Positions 43,218 through 51,362 of a stretch of DNA of 61,072 nt are shown piece by piece. A program made the position numbers and the translations under genes. The stretch's first letter is position 1. Each line of letters begins with the position of its first letter. The DNA comes from an uncultured Lachnospiraceae bacterium. GTDB taxonomy: Bacteria; Bacillota; Clostridia; Lachnospirales; Lachnospiraceae. Under the pieces are notes generated by a model, which was not told where the DNA came from, searched no databases, and saw only the letters and a program-made list of their open reading frames with translations. The stretch lies in the NCBI GenBank assembly GCA_947178125.1, contig CAMWXB010000014.1, positions 1-61,072 on the forward strand. The letters are read 5' to 3'.

Positions 43218-44015
43218 ATGGCACTGAACGAGTATGAAATCAAGAAACAGATCTGCGACATTGGCAAAAGAATTTATGACCGCAACATGGTTGCGGCAAA
43301 CGACGGAAACATTTCCGTAAAACTGAACGACAATGAATTTTTATGTACACCTACTGGCGTATCCAAAGGATTCATGACACCGGAATTTATCTGTAAGGTA
43401 GATGCAGACGGCAATGTAATTCAGGCAAACAAGGGATTTCGACCTTCTTCCGAAATCAAGATGCACATGCGCGTCTATAAGAAAAGACCGGACGTTGGTT
43501 CCGTTGTTCACGCACATCCGACTTTTGCGACAAGCTTTGCTATCGCAGGCATTCCGCTGACACAGCCGATCATGCCCGAAGCGGTGATCGCACTCGGCTG
43601 CGTTCCGATCGCACCTTACGGAACACCTTCTACGATGGAGATTCCCGATGCGGTGGAGCCGTATCTGGAGCACTTCGATGCAGTGCTGCTTGAGAGCCAC
43701 GGCGCGCTCACATGGTCAACAGACCTTCTGGCGGCTTATATGAAGATGGAATCCGTTGAATTTTATGCAGAGCTTCTTTACAAAGCAAGACAGCTCGGCG
43801 GCCCGAAAGAGTTCAGCCCTGAGAATGTTCAGAAGCTGTATGAGATAAGAAGAAAAATGGGCCTGCCTGGACGTCATCCGGCAGACCTGTGCCAGAACAA
43901 AGGAAAGGCGAACTGCCATAACTGCGGCTCCTGTTCTTCTTCCGCAGGTTCTCAGGACAGCCAGGAACTGGTAGCAGCGATCACCAAGAAAGTTTTAGAG
44001 CAGCTCGGCAAATAA
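43218..44015 (+). CDS. fucA: L-fuculose-1-phosphate aldolase with C-terminal encapsulation peptide
   Basis: A 265-residue class II aldolase of the FucA/AraD family. It cleaves fuculose-1-phosphate (or rhamnulose-1-phosphate) to DHAP and L-lactaldehyde. Zinc ligands are in SVVHAHPTFATS (HxH) and LLESHGALTW, and the catalytic Glu is in RPSSEIKMHM. After residue about 215 comes a Cys-rich linker (NCHNCGSCSSS) and a terminal amphipathic helix (ELVAAITKKVLEQLGK), the typical encapsulation peptide. So the aldolase is probably inside the compartment, a feature of fucose/rhamnose BMCs. Confidence 0.92.
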   Translation: MALNEYEIKKQICDIGKRIYDRNMVAANDGNISVKLNDNEFLCTPTGVSKGFMTPEFICKVDADGNVIQANKGFRPSSEIKMHMRVYKKRPDVGSVVHAHPTFATSFAIAGIPLTQPIMPEAVIALGCVPIAPYGTPSTMEIPDAVEPYLEHFDAVLLESHGALTWSTDLLAAYMKMESVEFYAELLYKARQLGGPKEFSPENVQKLYEIRRKMGLPGRHPADLCQNKGKANCHNCGSCSSSAGSQDSQELVAAITKKVLEQLGK

Positions 44016-44018
44016 TCT

Positions 44019-44498
44019 ATGGATAAATATAATCTTGAGAAAATAGTAAAGAACCTCGTTGACGAGGCAATCATCAAAGAAGTCATGTCCCTGCAGCTTG
44101 CCGTGAAATTAATTGAAACGGTGGAGCAGAAAGCGCAGGAGATGGGAATGCGGGTCGTGATAGCCGTATCGGATGCGGCAGGCAGGCCCGTGGCGGTTCA
44201 TTGTATGGACAATGCCTATCACGGAAGTTTTGATGTGGCGCTCAATAAAACATATACGGCGACTGCTTTTCAGATGTCAACGAGTGAATTATCACGATTA
44301 TGCCAGCCCGGTCATGATCTGTACGGCCTTCAGTTCTCCAATGACGGCAAGGTAATGATACTTGGCGGCGGCGAACCGCTGATGGTCGGCAATACCATGA
44401 TCGGCGCCCTGGGCGTGTCCGGTGGGACAGCAGTTCAGGACACGGAGCTGGCGGCTTATGGGAAAGCCATGTTAAAGGAGGTAATAAAGTGTCTTTAG
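44019..44498 (+). CDS. GlcG/HbpS-like (PduO C-terminal-type) protein
   Basis: A 159-residue protein. Residues 25-159 match the GlcG/HbpS family, also the C-terminal domain of PduO: LAVKLIETVEQKAQEMGMRVVIAVSDAAGRPVAVHCMDNAYHGSFDVALNKTYTATAF and GGGEPLMVGNTMIGALGVSGG. The first 20 residues (YNLEKIVKNLVDEAIIKEVM) are an amphipathic helix and may be an encapsulation peptide. The adenosyltransferase part of PduO is absent, in line with a B12-free pathway. A heme or flavin role is possible but unproven. It overlaps pduP by 10 bases. Confidence 0.85.
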   Translation: MDKYNLEKIVKNLVDEAIIKEVMSLQLAVKLIETVEQKAQEMGMRVVIAVSDAAGRPVAVHCMDNAYHGSFDVALNKTYTATAFQMSTSELSRLCQPGHDLYGLQFSNDGKVMILGGGEPLMVGNTMIGALGVSGGTAVQDTELAAYGKAMLKEVIKCL

Positions 44499-45880
44499 AT
44501 GAAAGCATGATTCATGACATCGTACAGAAAGTCATGGCAAATATGCAGATAGCCGGTTCGGTGGAAGGCATGCACGGCGTATTTCAGGACATGAACGACG
44601 CCATCAAGGCATCCATCGAAGCGCAGAAAGTTGTCCGCAATCTGACATTGGACCAGAGAGAGAAGATCATCTCTGCCATCCGAAGAAAAACACATGAAAA
44701 TGCTGAGATCATTGCCAATATGGGTGTGAATGAGACCGGCATGGGCAACGTAGGGGATAAAATTTTAAAACATCATCTGACAGCGGATAAGACGCCCGGA
44801 ACGGAGGACTTGAGCACGATCGCATGGTCCGGCGACAGGGGACTTACGCTGGTGGAAATGGGGCCTTTCGGCGTTATCGGCGCGATCACGCCGGCGACCA
44901 ATCCGTCGGAAACGGTCATTTGTAATTCCATTGGTATGATCGCAGGCGGAAACACCGTCGTATTCAATCCCCATCCGAATGCAAAGAAAACAACGATTTT
45001 TACCATCAATATGATTAACGAAGCTTCTCTGGAGGCGGGCGGCCCGGACAACATCGCCGTTACGGTGGAAGTGCCCACGATGGACACGAGCGCGATCATG
45101 ATGAAGCACCCGGCAATTCCGCTTTTGGTAGCAACAGGCGGTCCCGGCGTTGTAACGGCAGTCCTTTCTTCCGGGAAAAGGGCAATCGGTGCAGGCGCAG
45201 GCAATCCGCCGGCGCTGGTAGACGATACTGCGGATGTCCGGAAAGCGGCACAGGACATTGTGAACGGATGTACATTCGATAACAATCTGCCCTGTATCGC
45301 AGAGAAAGAAATCGTGGCGATGGACAGCATTGCAGACGAACTGATGCATTATATGATTCAGGAGAACGGCTGTTATCTCGCAAACAAAGAGGTTCAGGAT
45401 AAGCTGACGGCAACCGTTATTACGCCTAAGGGCGCGCTGAACAGAAAATGCGTCGGCAGAAGTGCAAGAGCGCTGCTTTCCATGGTCGGCGTGGAAGTGG
45501 GACCGGAAATCAGATGTATCGTATTCGAAGGCCCCAAGGAGCATCCGCTCATTGCGACAGAGTTGATGATGCCGATTCTCGGTATGGTCAGGGTAAAGAC
45601 TTTTGAGGAAGGTGTGGAAACGGCCGTATGGCTGGAGCATGGCAACCGCCATTCCGCACATATTCATTCCAAAAATGTGGATAACATTACTACTTATGCA
45701 AAAGCAATCGATACGGCAATTCTTGTAAAGAACGGGCCGAGTTATGCGGCACTCGGATTCGGCGGCGAAGGTTACTGTACTTTCACGATCGCATCCAGAA
45801 CAGGCGAAGGCCTGACGAGCGCGCAGACGTTTACGAAGAGAAGACGCTGCACGATGTCTGACAGCCTTTGTATCCGCTAG
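44489..45880 (+). CDS. pduP: CoA-acylating propionaldehyde dehydrogenase
   Basis: A 463-residue aldehyde dehydrogenase. It converts propionaldehyde, NAD and CoA to propionyl-CoA. The N-terminal helix (DESMIHDIVQKVMANMQ) is a PduP-type encapsulation peptide. ITPATNPSETVICNSIGMIAGGN is the cofactor region, and the catalytic Cys is in FDNNLPCIAEKE. Start is GTG 44489, seven bases after AAAGGAGG (44474-44481). Length agrees with PduP (about 464). Confidence 0.95.
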   Translation: MSLDESMIHDIVQKVMANMQIAGSVEGMHGVFQDMNDAIKASIEAQKVVRNLTLDQREKIISAIRRKTHENAEIIANMGVNETGMGNVGDKILKHHLTADKTPGTEDLSTIAWSGDRGLTLVEMGPFGVIGAITPATNPSETVICNSIGMIAGGNTVVFNPHPNAKKTTIFTINMINEASLEAGGPDNIAVTVEVPTMDTSAIMMKHPAIPLLVATGGPGVVTAVLSSGKRAIGAGAGNPPALVDDTADVRKAAQDIVNGCTFDNNLPCIAEKEIVAMDSIADELMHYMIQENGCYLANKEVQDKLTATVITPKGALNRKCVGRSARALLSMVGVEVGPEIRCIVFEGPKEHPLIATELMMPILGMVRVKTFEEGVETAVWLEHGNRHSAHIHSKNVDNITTYAKAIDTAILVKNGPSYAALGFGGEGYCTFTIASRTGEGLTSAQTFTKRRRCTMSDSLCIR

Positions 45881-45910
45881 GAAAACATAGAAAGGAGTAA
45901 GGTATAGAAT

Positions 45911-47134
45911 ATGGCAGTAAATGAACAGGAAGTTGAGCAGATCGTCAAACAGATTTTGGGTCAGCTTTCCGGAAGCGGAGCCGGTGCAGCAGTATCCCCG
46001 GCAGCAGGAAAGAGCCAGGCGGGAGCGGGGATCCCTTCCACCGCCCATGTTGCGATGTTGACAGAACTGGAAAAATTTGAAGTAAAAGAGTTTCCCATGC
46101 CGCAGGTCGGCGATGACGATATTCTGGTCAAAGTGGAAGGCTGCGGCGTCTGTGGAACGGATGCGCATGAGTTTAAGCGTGACCCGTTCAGCCTGATTCC
46201 GGTAGCGCTCGGACACGAAGGGACCGGCGAGATCGTTAAGATGGGTAAGAACGTAAAGAAAGACAGCGCGGGCAAAGACCTCCACATCGGGGACAAAGTC
46301 GTGACCTGTATGATTTTTAAAGATGACCCGGAAATTACGATGTATGATCTGAATAAACAGAATGTCGGTGCGGCGGATGTATATGGACTGCTTCCCGATG
46401 ATGATGTGCATTTGAACGGATGGTTTTCCGATTACATTTTGATTCGCGGCGGTTCTACGGTATTTAATGTAAGCGATCTGGATTTGGATTCCAGAATTTT
46501 GATTGAGCCATGTGCAGTACTCGTACATGCGGTGGAAAGAGCAAAAACAACGGGAATCCTGCGATTCAACAGCCGCGTGGTCGTACAGGGATGCGGGCCG
46601 ATCGGTCTGATCTGTATTGCGGTGCTCCGCACGCTCGGTATCGAGAACATCACGGCGGTTGACGGCAACGATATGCGTCTCGACTTTGCGAAGAGACTCG
46701 GCGCTTCCCACACGGTAAGCTTTAAGGAGTTCCAGGGAATCGAAGCGCTGACAGGTGCGGTGAAGGCTTCCTTCGACGGACATCTGGCTGATTTCGCATT
46801 CCAGTGTACGGGAAATCCGGCAGCACACGCGAATATTTACAAGTTCATCCGCAACGGCGGCGGACTCTGTGAACTGGGCTTTTTCGTAAACGGCGGCGAC
46901 GCAACGATCAATCCGCACTTCGACTTATGTTCCAAAGAGATTACGCTGGTGGGTTCCTGGGTATATACGCTGCGGGATTATGCTACGACGTTTGATTTCT
47001 TAAAGAGAGCAAAAGGAATCGGACTTCCGCTTTCAGATTTAATCACACACAGATATCCGCTGGAGCAGATTAATGAAGCATTGAAGACCAACCTTGCAAT
47101 GACCGGATTGAAGATTGCAATCGTCAACAAGTAG
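45911..47134 (+). CDS. Zinc-dependent alcohol dehydrogenase with N-terminal encapsulation peptide
   Basis: A 407-residue MDR dehydrogenase. Residues 1-20 (NEQEVEQIVKQILGQLSG) are an encapsulation helix, followed by an Ala/Gly-rich linker. Then come the catalytic-zinc motif GCGVCGTDAHEF and GHEGTGEI, and the Rossmann motif VQGCGPIGLICI. The structural zinc loop is missing (replaced by VTCMIFKDDPEI). It stands where B12-type pdu operons have the iron enzyme PduQ, so it probably reduces propionaldehyde to propanol, or lactaldehyde to propanediol, to recycle NAD inside the shell. Confidence 0.88.
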   Translation: MAVNEQEVEQIVKQILGQLSGSGAGAAVSPAAGKSQAGAGIPSTAHVAMLTELEKFEVKEFPMPQVGDDDILVKVEGCGVCGTDAHEFKRDPFSLIPVALGHEGTGEIVKMGKNVKKDSAGKDLHIGDKVVTCMIFKDDPEITMYDLNKQNVGAADVYGLLPDDDVHLNGWFSDYILIRGGSTVFNVSDLDLDSRILIEPCAVLVHAVERAKTTGILRFNSRVVVQGCGPIGLICIAVLRTLGIENITAVDGNDMRLDFAKRLGASHTVSFKEFQGIEALTGAVKASFDGHLADFAFQCTGNPAAHANIYKFIRNGGGLCELGFFVNGGDATINPHFDLCSKEITLVGSWVYTLRDYATTFDFLKRAKGIGLPLSDLITHRYPLEQINEALKTNLAMTGLKIAIVNK

Positions 47135-47182
47135 AAAGAATAAAATTCTTTCTATCGTGAGTTTGGGCATATGCCCGAACTC
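47132..47182 (+). other. Two hairpins between adh and the first BMC-H gene
   Basis: TAGAAAGAA/TTCTTTCTA (about 47132-47154) surrounds the adh stop, and GAGTTTGGGC/GCCCGAACTC (47159-47182) follows. No U-run after either, so they are not classical terminators; they may be stability or processing sites. Confidence 0.5.
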
Positions 47183-47212
47183 GCAGGATGAGAAAGGAAT
47201 CAAGGTATAGCT

Positions 47213-47551
47213 ATGGAAGAATTAACATCTCGTAAGGAAGCAGAAGCGGTCGGCCTGTTGGAAGTATTCGGGCTCGTATGCGCCTTCCTTGCCGCAGACG
47301 CGGGCTGCAAGGCGGCAAATGTCCGTTTGGAAGTATTCGATAAAAATAAACCTGCCAATGCAGATGCTCTGCCGGTACCGCTTTTGGTCACGGTCAAATT
47401 CAGAGGCAGTGTCGCAGATGTAGAGGAAGCTATGAGAGCTGCGGAGGCGGTCGCGCTTGCAAATACGGGAGTCGTATGTAAGCACATTATTCCAAGACCA
47501 ACGGAAGATACAGAAAAAATGCTGAAGATCAGCGCACTTGATAAGAACTAG
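47213..47551 (+). CDS. BMC-H shell protein (extended)
   Basis: A 112-residue BMC-domain protein. EAVGLLEVFGLVCAFLAADAGCKAANVRLEVFD is the start of the fold, but the usual short loop carries an insert (NKPANADALP) before VPLLVTVKFRGSVADVEEAMRAAEAVA. TGVVCKHIIPRP ends the domain. The pore-loop region differs from the PduA-like copies, so it may provide a different pore. The stop is directly followed by a truncated repeat element. Confidence 0.9.
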   Translation: MEELTSRKEAEAVGLLEVFGLVCAFLAADAGCKAANVRLEVFDKNKPANADALPVPLLVTVKFRGSVADVEEAMRAAEAVALANTGVVCKHIIPRPTEDTEKMLKISALDKN

Positions 47552-47580
47552 TGTGAGAAATTAACGCCGCCCTGGGCGGC
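47551..47580 (+). repeat. Truncated multi-stem element
   Basis: GTGTGAGAAA (47551-47560) matches the P1 5' strand. It is followed only by a GCCGCC/GGCGGC hairpin (47566-47580). P2-P4 are missing. Confidence 0.5.
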
Positions 47581-47612
47581 ACGATTAAGAGTATGAACAA
47601 GGAGGACTAAGT

Positions 47613-47891
47613 ATGTCACAGGAAGCTTTAGGAATGGTAGAAACAAGAGGACTTACAGCAGCAATTGAAGCAGCGGATGCAATGACCAAGGCAGCGGAGG
47701 TTGTTTTGATCGGAACAGAGAAGATCGGTTCCGGACTCGTAACCGTTATGGTACGCGGCGATGTAGGCGCAGTAAAGGCAGCTGTTGAAGCCGGTACGAA
47801 CGCAGCGAGCAAATTAGGCGAATTGGTAGCAACTCATGTTATTCCGAGACCGCACAGCGATGTGGAGAAGATTCTGCCGAAGTTCAAATAG
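47613..47891 (+). CDS. PduA/PduJ-type BMC-H shell protein, copy 1
   Basis: A 92-residue hexamer-forming shell protein: [58 protein letters not shown], ending [18 protein letters not shown]. The KIGSGL pore loop is the PduA/J type used for small polar metabolites. It is nearly identical to 48587-48868; 70 of 71 bases match between 47706-47776 and 48683-48753. Its stop borders repeat copy E. Confidence 0.95.
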   Translation: MSQEALGMVETRGLTAAIEAADAMTKAAEVVLIGTEKIGSGLVTVMVRGDVGAVKAAVEAGTNAASKLGELVATHVIPRPHSDVEKILPKFK

Positions 47892-48020
47892 GGCGAGAAG
47901 AACTTTTAGGGCTTGCGCCAGTGGACGCTTCGCCAAGAAGTTCTACGGTTCGCTCCGCGAACCTTTCTCACAGGGCGAACGAGTTCGCCCGAAAGAATGC
48001 CCGAAGGACGGGCATTCTTC
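47891..48020 (+). repeat. Multi-stem intergenic element, copy E
   Basis: P1 GAGAA (47895-47899) with TTCTC (47965-47969) is weak here. P2 AGAACTTTT 47899-47907 with AGAAGTTCT 47936-47944 has one wobble. P3 GGTTCGC/GCGAACC 47947-47963. An extra hairpin GGGCGAA/TTCGCCC 47973-47990. P4 AAGAATGCCC/GGGCATTCTT 47993-48019. It begins at the stop codon of the preceding BMC-H gene. Confidence 0.75.
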
Positions 48021-48067
48021 CAGGAGATGGCAGGATGTATCATGCGGCATGAAAAAGGAGAAACGGC

Positions 48068-48424
48068 ATGGGTAAAGCATATGGATTCATAGAAATAACC
48101 GGAGTGGTAGCGGCAATGGACGCGCTGGACATCATGTGCAAGGCGGCTGATGTGGAACTTGCAACATGGGAGCGCAAGCTTGGCGGAAGGCTGGTCACGC
48201 TGGTAATAGAAGGAGATGTGTCGGCAGTCAGACAGGCTGTTGAGGCAGGCTCTACGCAGGCGTTGAAGAAGCCCGCGGCGACCGGAGTGCTTCCCAATCC
48301 GCATCCGGAGATCGTCAGGATGGTGGAATTGTCGGCAAGCCGTTTTAAAGGAAAAACGGAACCTTCCTCCGGCTCAAAGATGCTGGGCGAAGACCCGCCG
48401 GATTTCGTACAGGACGAGAAGTAG
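48068..48424 (+). CDS. BMC-H shell protein with C-terminal tail
   Basis: A 118-residue shell protein. AYGFIEITGVVAAMDALDIMCKAADVELATWERKLGGRLVTLVIEGDVSAVRQAVEAG is the fold, with pore loop KLGGRL instead of KIGSGL. The tail after NPHPEIVRMVELS (SRFKGKTEPSSGSKMLGEDPPDF) is extended. The last residues QDEK come from the P1 strand of repeat copy F. It is probably a PduK-like accessory shell subunit, but no Cys cluster is present in the tail. Confidence 0.9.
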   Translation: MGKAYGFIEITGVVAAMDALDIMCKAADVELATWERKLGGRLVTLVIEGDVSAVRQAVEAGSTQALKKPAATGVLPNPHPEIVRMVELSASRFKGKTEPSSGSKMLGEDPPDFVQDEK

Positions 48425-48536
48425 TTCTAATGTAGCAAAGAACGCAGCATTAGAACTGCTAATGGCATCGCAGGCGATGCCTGTCTCGTAAGACAAGCAG
48501 ACTTGTCCGAAAGAGTCGCCGTTCGGCGATTCTTCC
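48412..48536 (+). repeat. Multi-stem intergenic element, copy F
   Basis: P1 ACGAGA 48414-48419 with TCTCGT 48484-48489. P2 extended, AGTTCTAATG 48423-48432 with CATTAGAACT 48448-48457. P3 GGCATCG/CGATGCC 48464-48481. An extra hairpin GACAAG/CTTGTC 48492-48507. P4 AAGAGTCGCCG/CGGCGATTCTT 48511-48534, one wobble. It overlaps the end of the preceding shell gene. Confidence 0.75.
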
Positions 48537-48586
48537 AGAGGTATTGGAAACAGTAACAGCAATCAAAAAACAGGAGGAAATGAATT

Positions 48587-48868
48587 ATGGCATCACTCGA
48601 AGCATTGGGAATGGTAGAAACAAGAGGTCTGGTAGCAGCGATTGAAGCGGCAGATGCAATGTGCAAGGCGGCTAACGTTACATTGATCGGAACAGAGAAA
48701 ATCGGTTCCGGACTCGTAACCGTTATGGTACGCGGCGATGTAGGCGCAGTAAAATCTGCTGTAGAAGCAGGCGCAAACAGCGCAGGCGCACTCGGAGAAC
48801 TGGTTGCAACACATGTCATTCCGAGACCGCACAACGACGTGGAGATGATTTTACCGAAAATAGGGTGA
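48587..48868 (+). CDS. PduA/PduJ-type BMC-H shell protein, copy 2
   Basis: A 93-residue paralogue of the 47613 gene with the same KIGSGL pore loop; differences are scattered at the ends ([24 protein letters not shown]). Near identity of the central 71 bases suggests recent duplication or gene conversion, as in pduA/pduJ pairs. The stop TGA is part of the P1 strand (GGGTGAGAA) of repeat copy G. Confidence 0.95.
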   Translation: MASLEALGMVETRGLVAAIEAADAMCKAANVTLIGTEKIGSGLVTVMVRGDVGAVKSAVEAGANSAGALGELVATHVIPRPHNDVEMILPKIG

Positions 48869-48996
48869 GAAGAAGTTCTAAAAGGCTAACACACCTGACG
48901 GTGTGGCGCCATAGGACGAGACGCCAAGAACTTCTACGGTTCCGCAAAGCGGAACCTTTCTCACACTGAAGAATGCCCAGGAAATGGACATTCTTC
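48863..48996 (+). repeat. Multi-stem intergenic element, copy G
   Basis: P1 GTGAGAA 48865-48871 with TTCTCAC 48958-48964. P2 AGAAGTTCT 48871-48879 with AGAACTTCT 48927-48935. Inner ACACC/GGTGT 48891-48904. P3 GGTTCCGC/GCGGAACC 48938-48956. P4 GAAGAATG/CATTCTTC 48968-48996. A separate AGACAAA/TTTGTCT hairpin (48998-49015) follows before pduL. Confidence 0.8.
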
Positions 48997-49042
48997 CAGA
49001 CAAACTTGTTTGTCTTTAGATTTGAAAGGGTATAGGTAAAGT

Positions 49043-49687
49043 ATGGACACTTATAACGAGGTAGAGCGAATTACGAGAATGGTGCTCCAGACGATAGAGA
49101 ACGCCAAAGGAAACGAGAGCCGCATGGCGGTTCCCGTTGGCGTATCTGCAAGACATATTCATCTTACACAGGAAGATGTGGAAAAATTGTTTGGGGCAGG
49201 CTATCAGCTGACGAAAAAGAAAGAATTAATGGGTGGGCAGTTCGCGGCAAATGAACAGTGTACCATTGTCGGATTGAAACTGCGCGCGATTGAGAATGTA
49301 CGGATTCTCGGACCCGTCAGGAAAAAATCGCAGGTGGAGATATCCGCCACGGATGCGCGTACACTGGGAGTCAACGCACCCTTGCGGCAGTCGGGAGATA
49401 CAGCAGGCTCAGCGCCAATCGCGCTTGTCGGCCCCAAAGGCGTCGTATATCTGAACGAGGGCTGTATCGTTGCGGCAAGGCATATCCATATGACACCGAC
49501 AGAAGCGGCGGCCGCTTCCCTGCACGACGGCGATTATGTTTCCGTCAAAATGGGAAATGAAAGAGGCGCGGTACTCGATCATGTGAAGATTCGTGTGGAT
49601 GAATCCTTTTCACTGGAAATGCACATCGATACGGACGAAGCCAATGCCTGCCAGGTAAAACAGGGCGATTGTGCTTTTGTAGTATAG
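49043..49687 (+). CDS. pduL: Phosphate propanoyltransferase
   Basis: A 214-residue PduL. It converts propionyl-CoA and phosphate to propionyl-phosphate and CoA, recycling CoA within the shell. Two PduL domains carry the zinc motifs: VPVGVSARHIHLTQEDV and GCIVAARHIHMTPTEA. The N-terminal helix (NEVERITRMVLQTIENAK) is an encapsulation peptide. Length matches PduL (about 210). Confidence 0.96.
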   Translation: MDTYNEVERITRMVLQTIENAKGNESRMAVPVGVSARHIHLTQEDVEKLFGAGYQLTKKKELMGGQFAANEQCTIVGLKLRAIENVRILGPVRKKSQVEISATDARTLGVNAPLRQSGDTAGSAPIALVGPKGVVYLNEGCIVAARHIHMTPTEAAAASLHDGDYVSVKMGNERGAVLDHVKIRVDESFSLEMHIDTDEANACQVKQGDCAFVV

Positions 49688-49709
49688 GTATTGCCCGGAG
49701 AGGTTCATT

Positions 49710-49979
49710 ATGATTATAGGAAAAGTAGTAGGAAGTTTATTTTCTACCAGGAAAAGTGAAAAGTTAGTCGGCAATAAGTTCATGATAGTAGAACCTGTCG
49801 AAACGATGAGAGGAAACGGAGATCGTCTTGTGGCAATCGACATTATCGGCGCCGGAATCGGCGAATATGTTATGGTCGCGCAGGGTTCTGCAGCCAGAAT
49901 CGGCTGCGATATGGAAGACGCGCCCGTTGATGCGGCAATCGTAGGTATCATTGACGAGGGACAGGATTGGAGCAGGTAA
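49710..49979 (+). CDS. EutN/PduN/CcmL-type pentameric vertex protein
   Basis: An 89-residue BMC-P protein that closes the vertices of the shell. MIIGKVVGSLFSTRKSEKLVGNKFMIVEP and VAIDIIGAGIGEYVMVAQGSAAR are diagnostic. It is the only pentamer gene in the operon. Its stop is two bases before the pduS start. Confidence 0.96.
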   Translation: MIIGKVVGSLFSTRKSEKLVGNKFMIVEPVETMRGNGDRLVAIDIIGAGIGEYVMVAQGSAARIGCDMEDAPVDAAIVGIIDEGQDWSR

Positions 49980-49981
49980 TC

Positions 49982-51310
49982 ATGTTGATTGATGAACTGA
50001 AAAAGATAGCAAAAGAAAGTGGTGTAGTGGGAGCCGGCGGAGCCGGTTTCCCATCCTATGCCAAAATGACAGAGCAGGCGGATACAGTCATACTCAACTG
50101 TGTGGAGTGTGAACCGCTTTTAAAATTACATAAACAGCTTTTGGCTTCCCATGCGGAAGAAATCGTGCGGATGCTTAATGAAGTACGGGAGACATTCGGC
50201 GCAAAAGAGGCTGTCATCGGCATTAAAAGCGAGCATAAGCATACGATTCAGATTCTTAATGAAGTGCTGAAAGATTATGATAAAGTACGAATCTGTGCCG
50301 TACGGCCTACTTATCCGATGGGCGATGAGGTCATCCTCATCTATGAAGCGACAGGACGCGTCATCAAGCCGGGCGGGCTTCCAATTGATGAGCATGTCGT
50401 CGTATATAATACGGAAACGATGTATAATCTATACCGTGCGGTTCATTTACAGGAACCTGTTACGGATAAACTGGTGACAATCGTGGGTGAGATTGAGAAT
50501 CCTGTCACCATCAGCATTCCGCTTGGAACGACCGTGGGAGAAGCGGTTTCCCTCGCAGGAAAGATTACGGTCAAAAATCCGGCCTTTGTCATGGGCGGAC
50601 CGATGATGGGAAAGCTTGGAACGGAGAACACCGTTATAACAAAGACAACAAATGCAATTATCATTTTACCGGAAGACCATAAAGTGGTAATGCGTATGAA
50701 TAAAAATTTAGAACTGGAAAGGCGCAGGGCCGCTTCCTCCTGCTGTCAGTGCAGAACCTGTACGGACCTGTGTCCGAGACATGCGCTGGGACATCCGATA
50801 GAACCCCACCGCATTATGCGCGCGGTGGCCGATCATGATACGAGCGATCTGTCGGTCTATACCAATACGGCCTATTGCAGCAGCTGCGGTCTGTGTGAAA
50901 ATTATGCCTGTCCGCAGGGGCTTTCTCCGAGAAGTGTTATCGCGGAGTTTAAGAGCGGCTTGAGAGCTGCCGGCATTCGCGGAGAAAAACCGGAAGCAGC
51001 GGATGTGGTTTCCGACAGAGAACTGAAAAAAGTTCCGGTCGCGAGGCTGAAAGCAAGACTGGGATTGATGGAATATGATGTTCCGGCGCCGCTTACTGAC
51101 AAAATACCTGCTATGAAAAAGGTAAAGATTCTGATGAGCCAGCACATCGGCGCACCGGCAAAGCCGATTGTTACGGAAGGCAGTCCGGTGAAAAAGGGAC
51201 AGAAGATCGCGGATGCGGCGGAAGGCCTCGGCGTGGCAATCCATGCGTCCATAGACGGTATCGTGGAAAAAGTGAGTGAGAAAGAAATTGTTATCCGAAG
51301 AATGCCCTGA
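49982..51310 (+). CDS. pduS: PduS-type RnfC-like flavin/iron-sulfur protein
   Basis: A 442-residue protein. N-terminal GVVGAGGAGFPSYAKM and CVECEPLL with the NADH/FMN-binding SLBB region (GTTVGEAVSLAG). Two 4Fe-4S motifs follow: CCQCRTCTDLCP and CSSCGLCENYACP. In B12-type systems PduS reduces cobalamin, and here there is no B12 enzyme. A role in electron transfer through the shell with PduT, or to the radical activase, is more likely (inference). ATG 49982 is chosen over the in-frame TTG 49967. Confidence 0.92.
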   Translation: MLIDELKKIAKESGVVGAGGAGFPSYAKMTEQADTVILNCVECEPLLKLHKQLLASHAEEIVRMLNEVRETFGAKEAVIGIKSEHKHTIQILNEVLKDYDKVRICAVRPTYPMGDEVILIYEATGRVIKPGGLPIDEHVVVYNTETMYNLYRAVHLQEPVTDKLVTIVGEIENPVTISIPLGTTVGEAVSLAGKITVKNPAFVMGGPMMGKLGTENTVITKTTNAIIILPEDHKVVMRMNKNLELERRRAASSCCQCRTCTDLCPRHALGHPIEPHRIMRAVADHDTSDLSVYTNTAYCSSCGLCENYACPQGLSPRSVIAEFKSGLRAAGIRGEKPEAADVVSDRELKKVPVARLKARLGLMEYDVPAPLTDKIPAMKKVKILMSQHIGAPAKPIVTEGSPVKKGQKIADAAEGLGVAIHASIDGIVEKVSEKEIVIRRMP

Positions 51311-51362
51311 CGGCCATTCTGCTTAAAGGAGTAACGATAATAGAAAGGAAATGGTTAGAACA

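Noticed and set aside
44765-46918. 717-codon minus-strand reading frame opposite pduP and the alcohol dehydrogenase
   Set aside because: Antisense shadow of two clear enzymes; Cys/His/Arg-rich translation without any family pattern.
47891-49015. Reading the P4 hairpins of the repeat elements as ordinary terminators
   Set aside because: No U-runs follow, they lie inside an operon, and the same hairpin accompanies P1-P3 every time.
13509-49015. CRISPR array from the recurring elements
   Set aside because: Copies are kilobases apart, vary in sequence, and have no regular spacers or cas genes.
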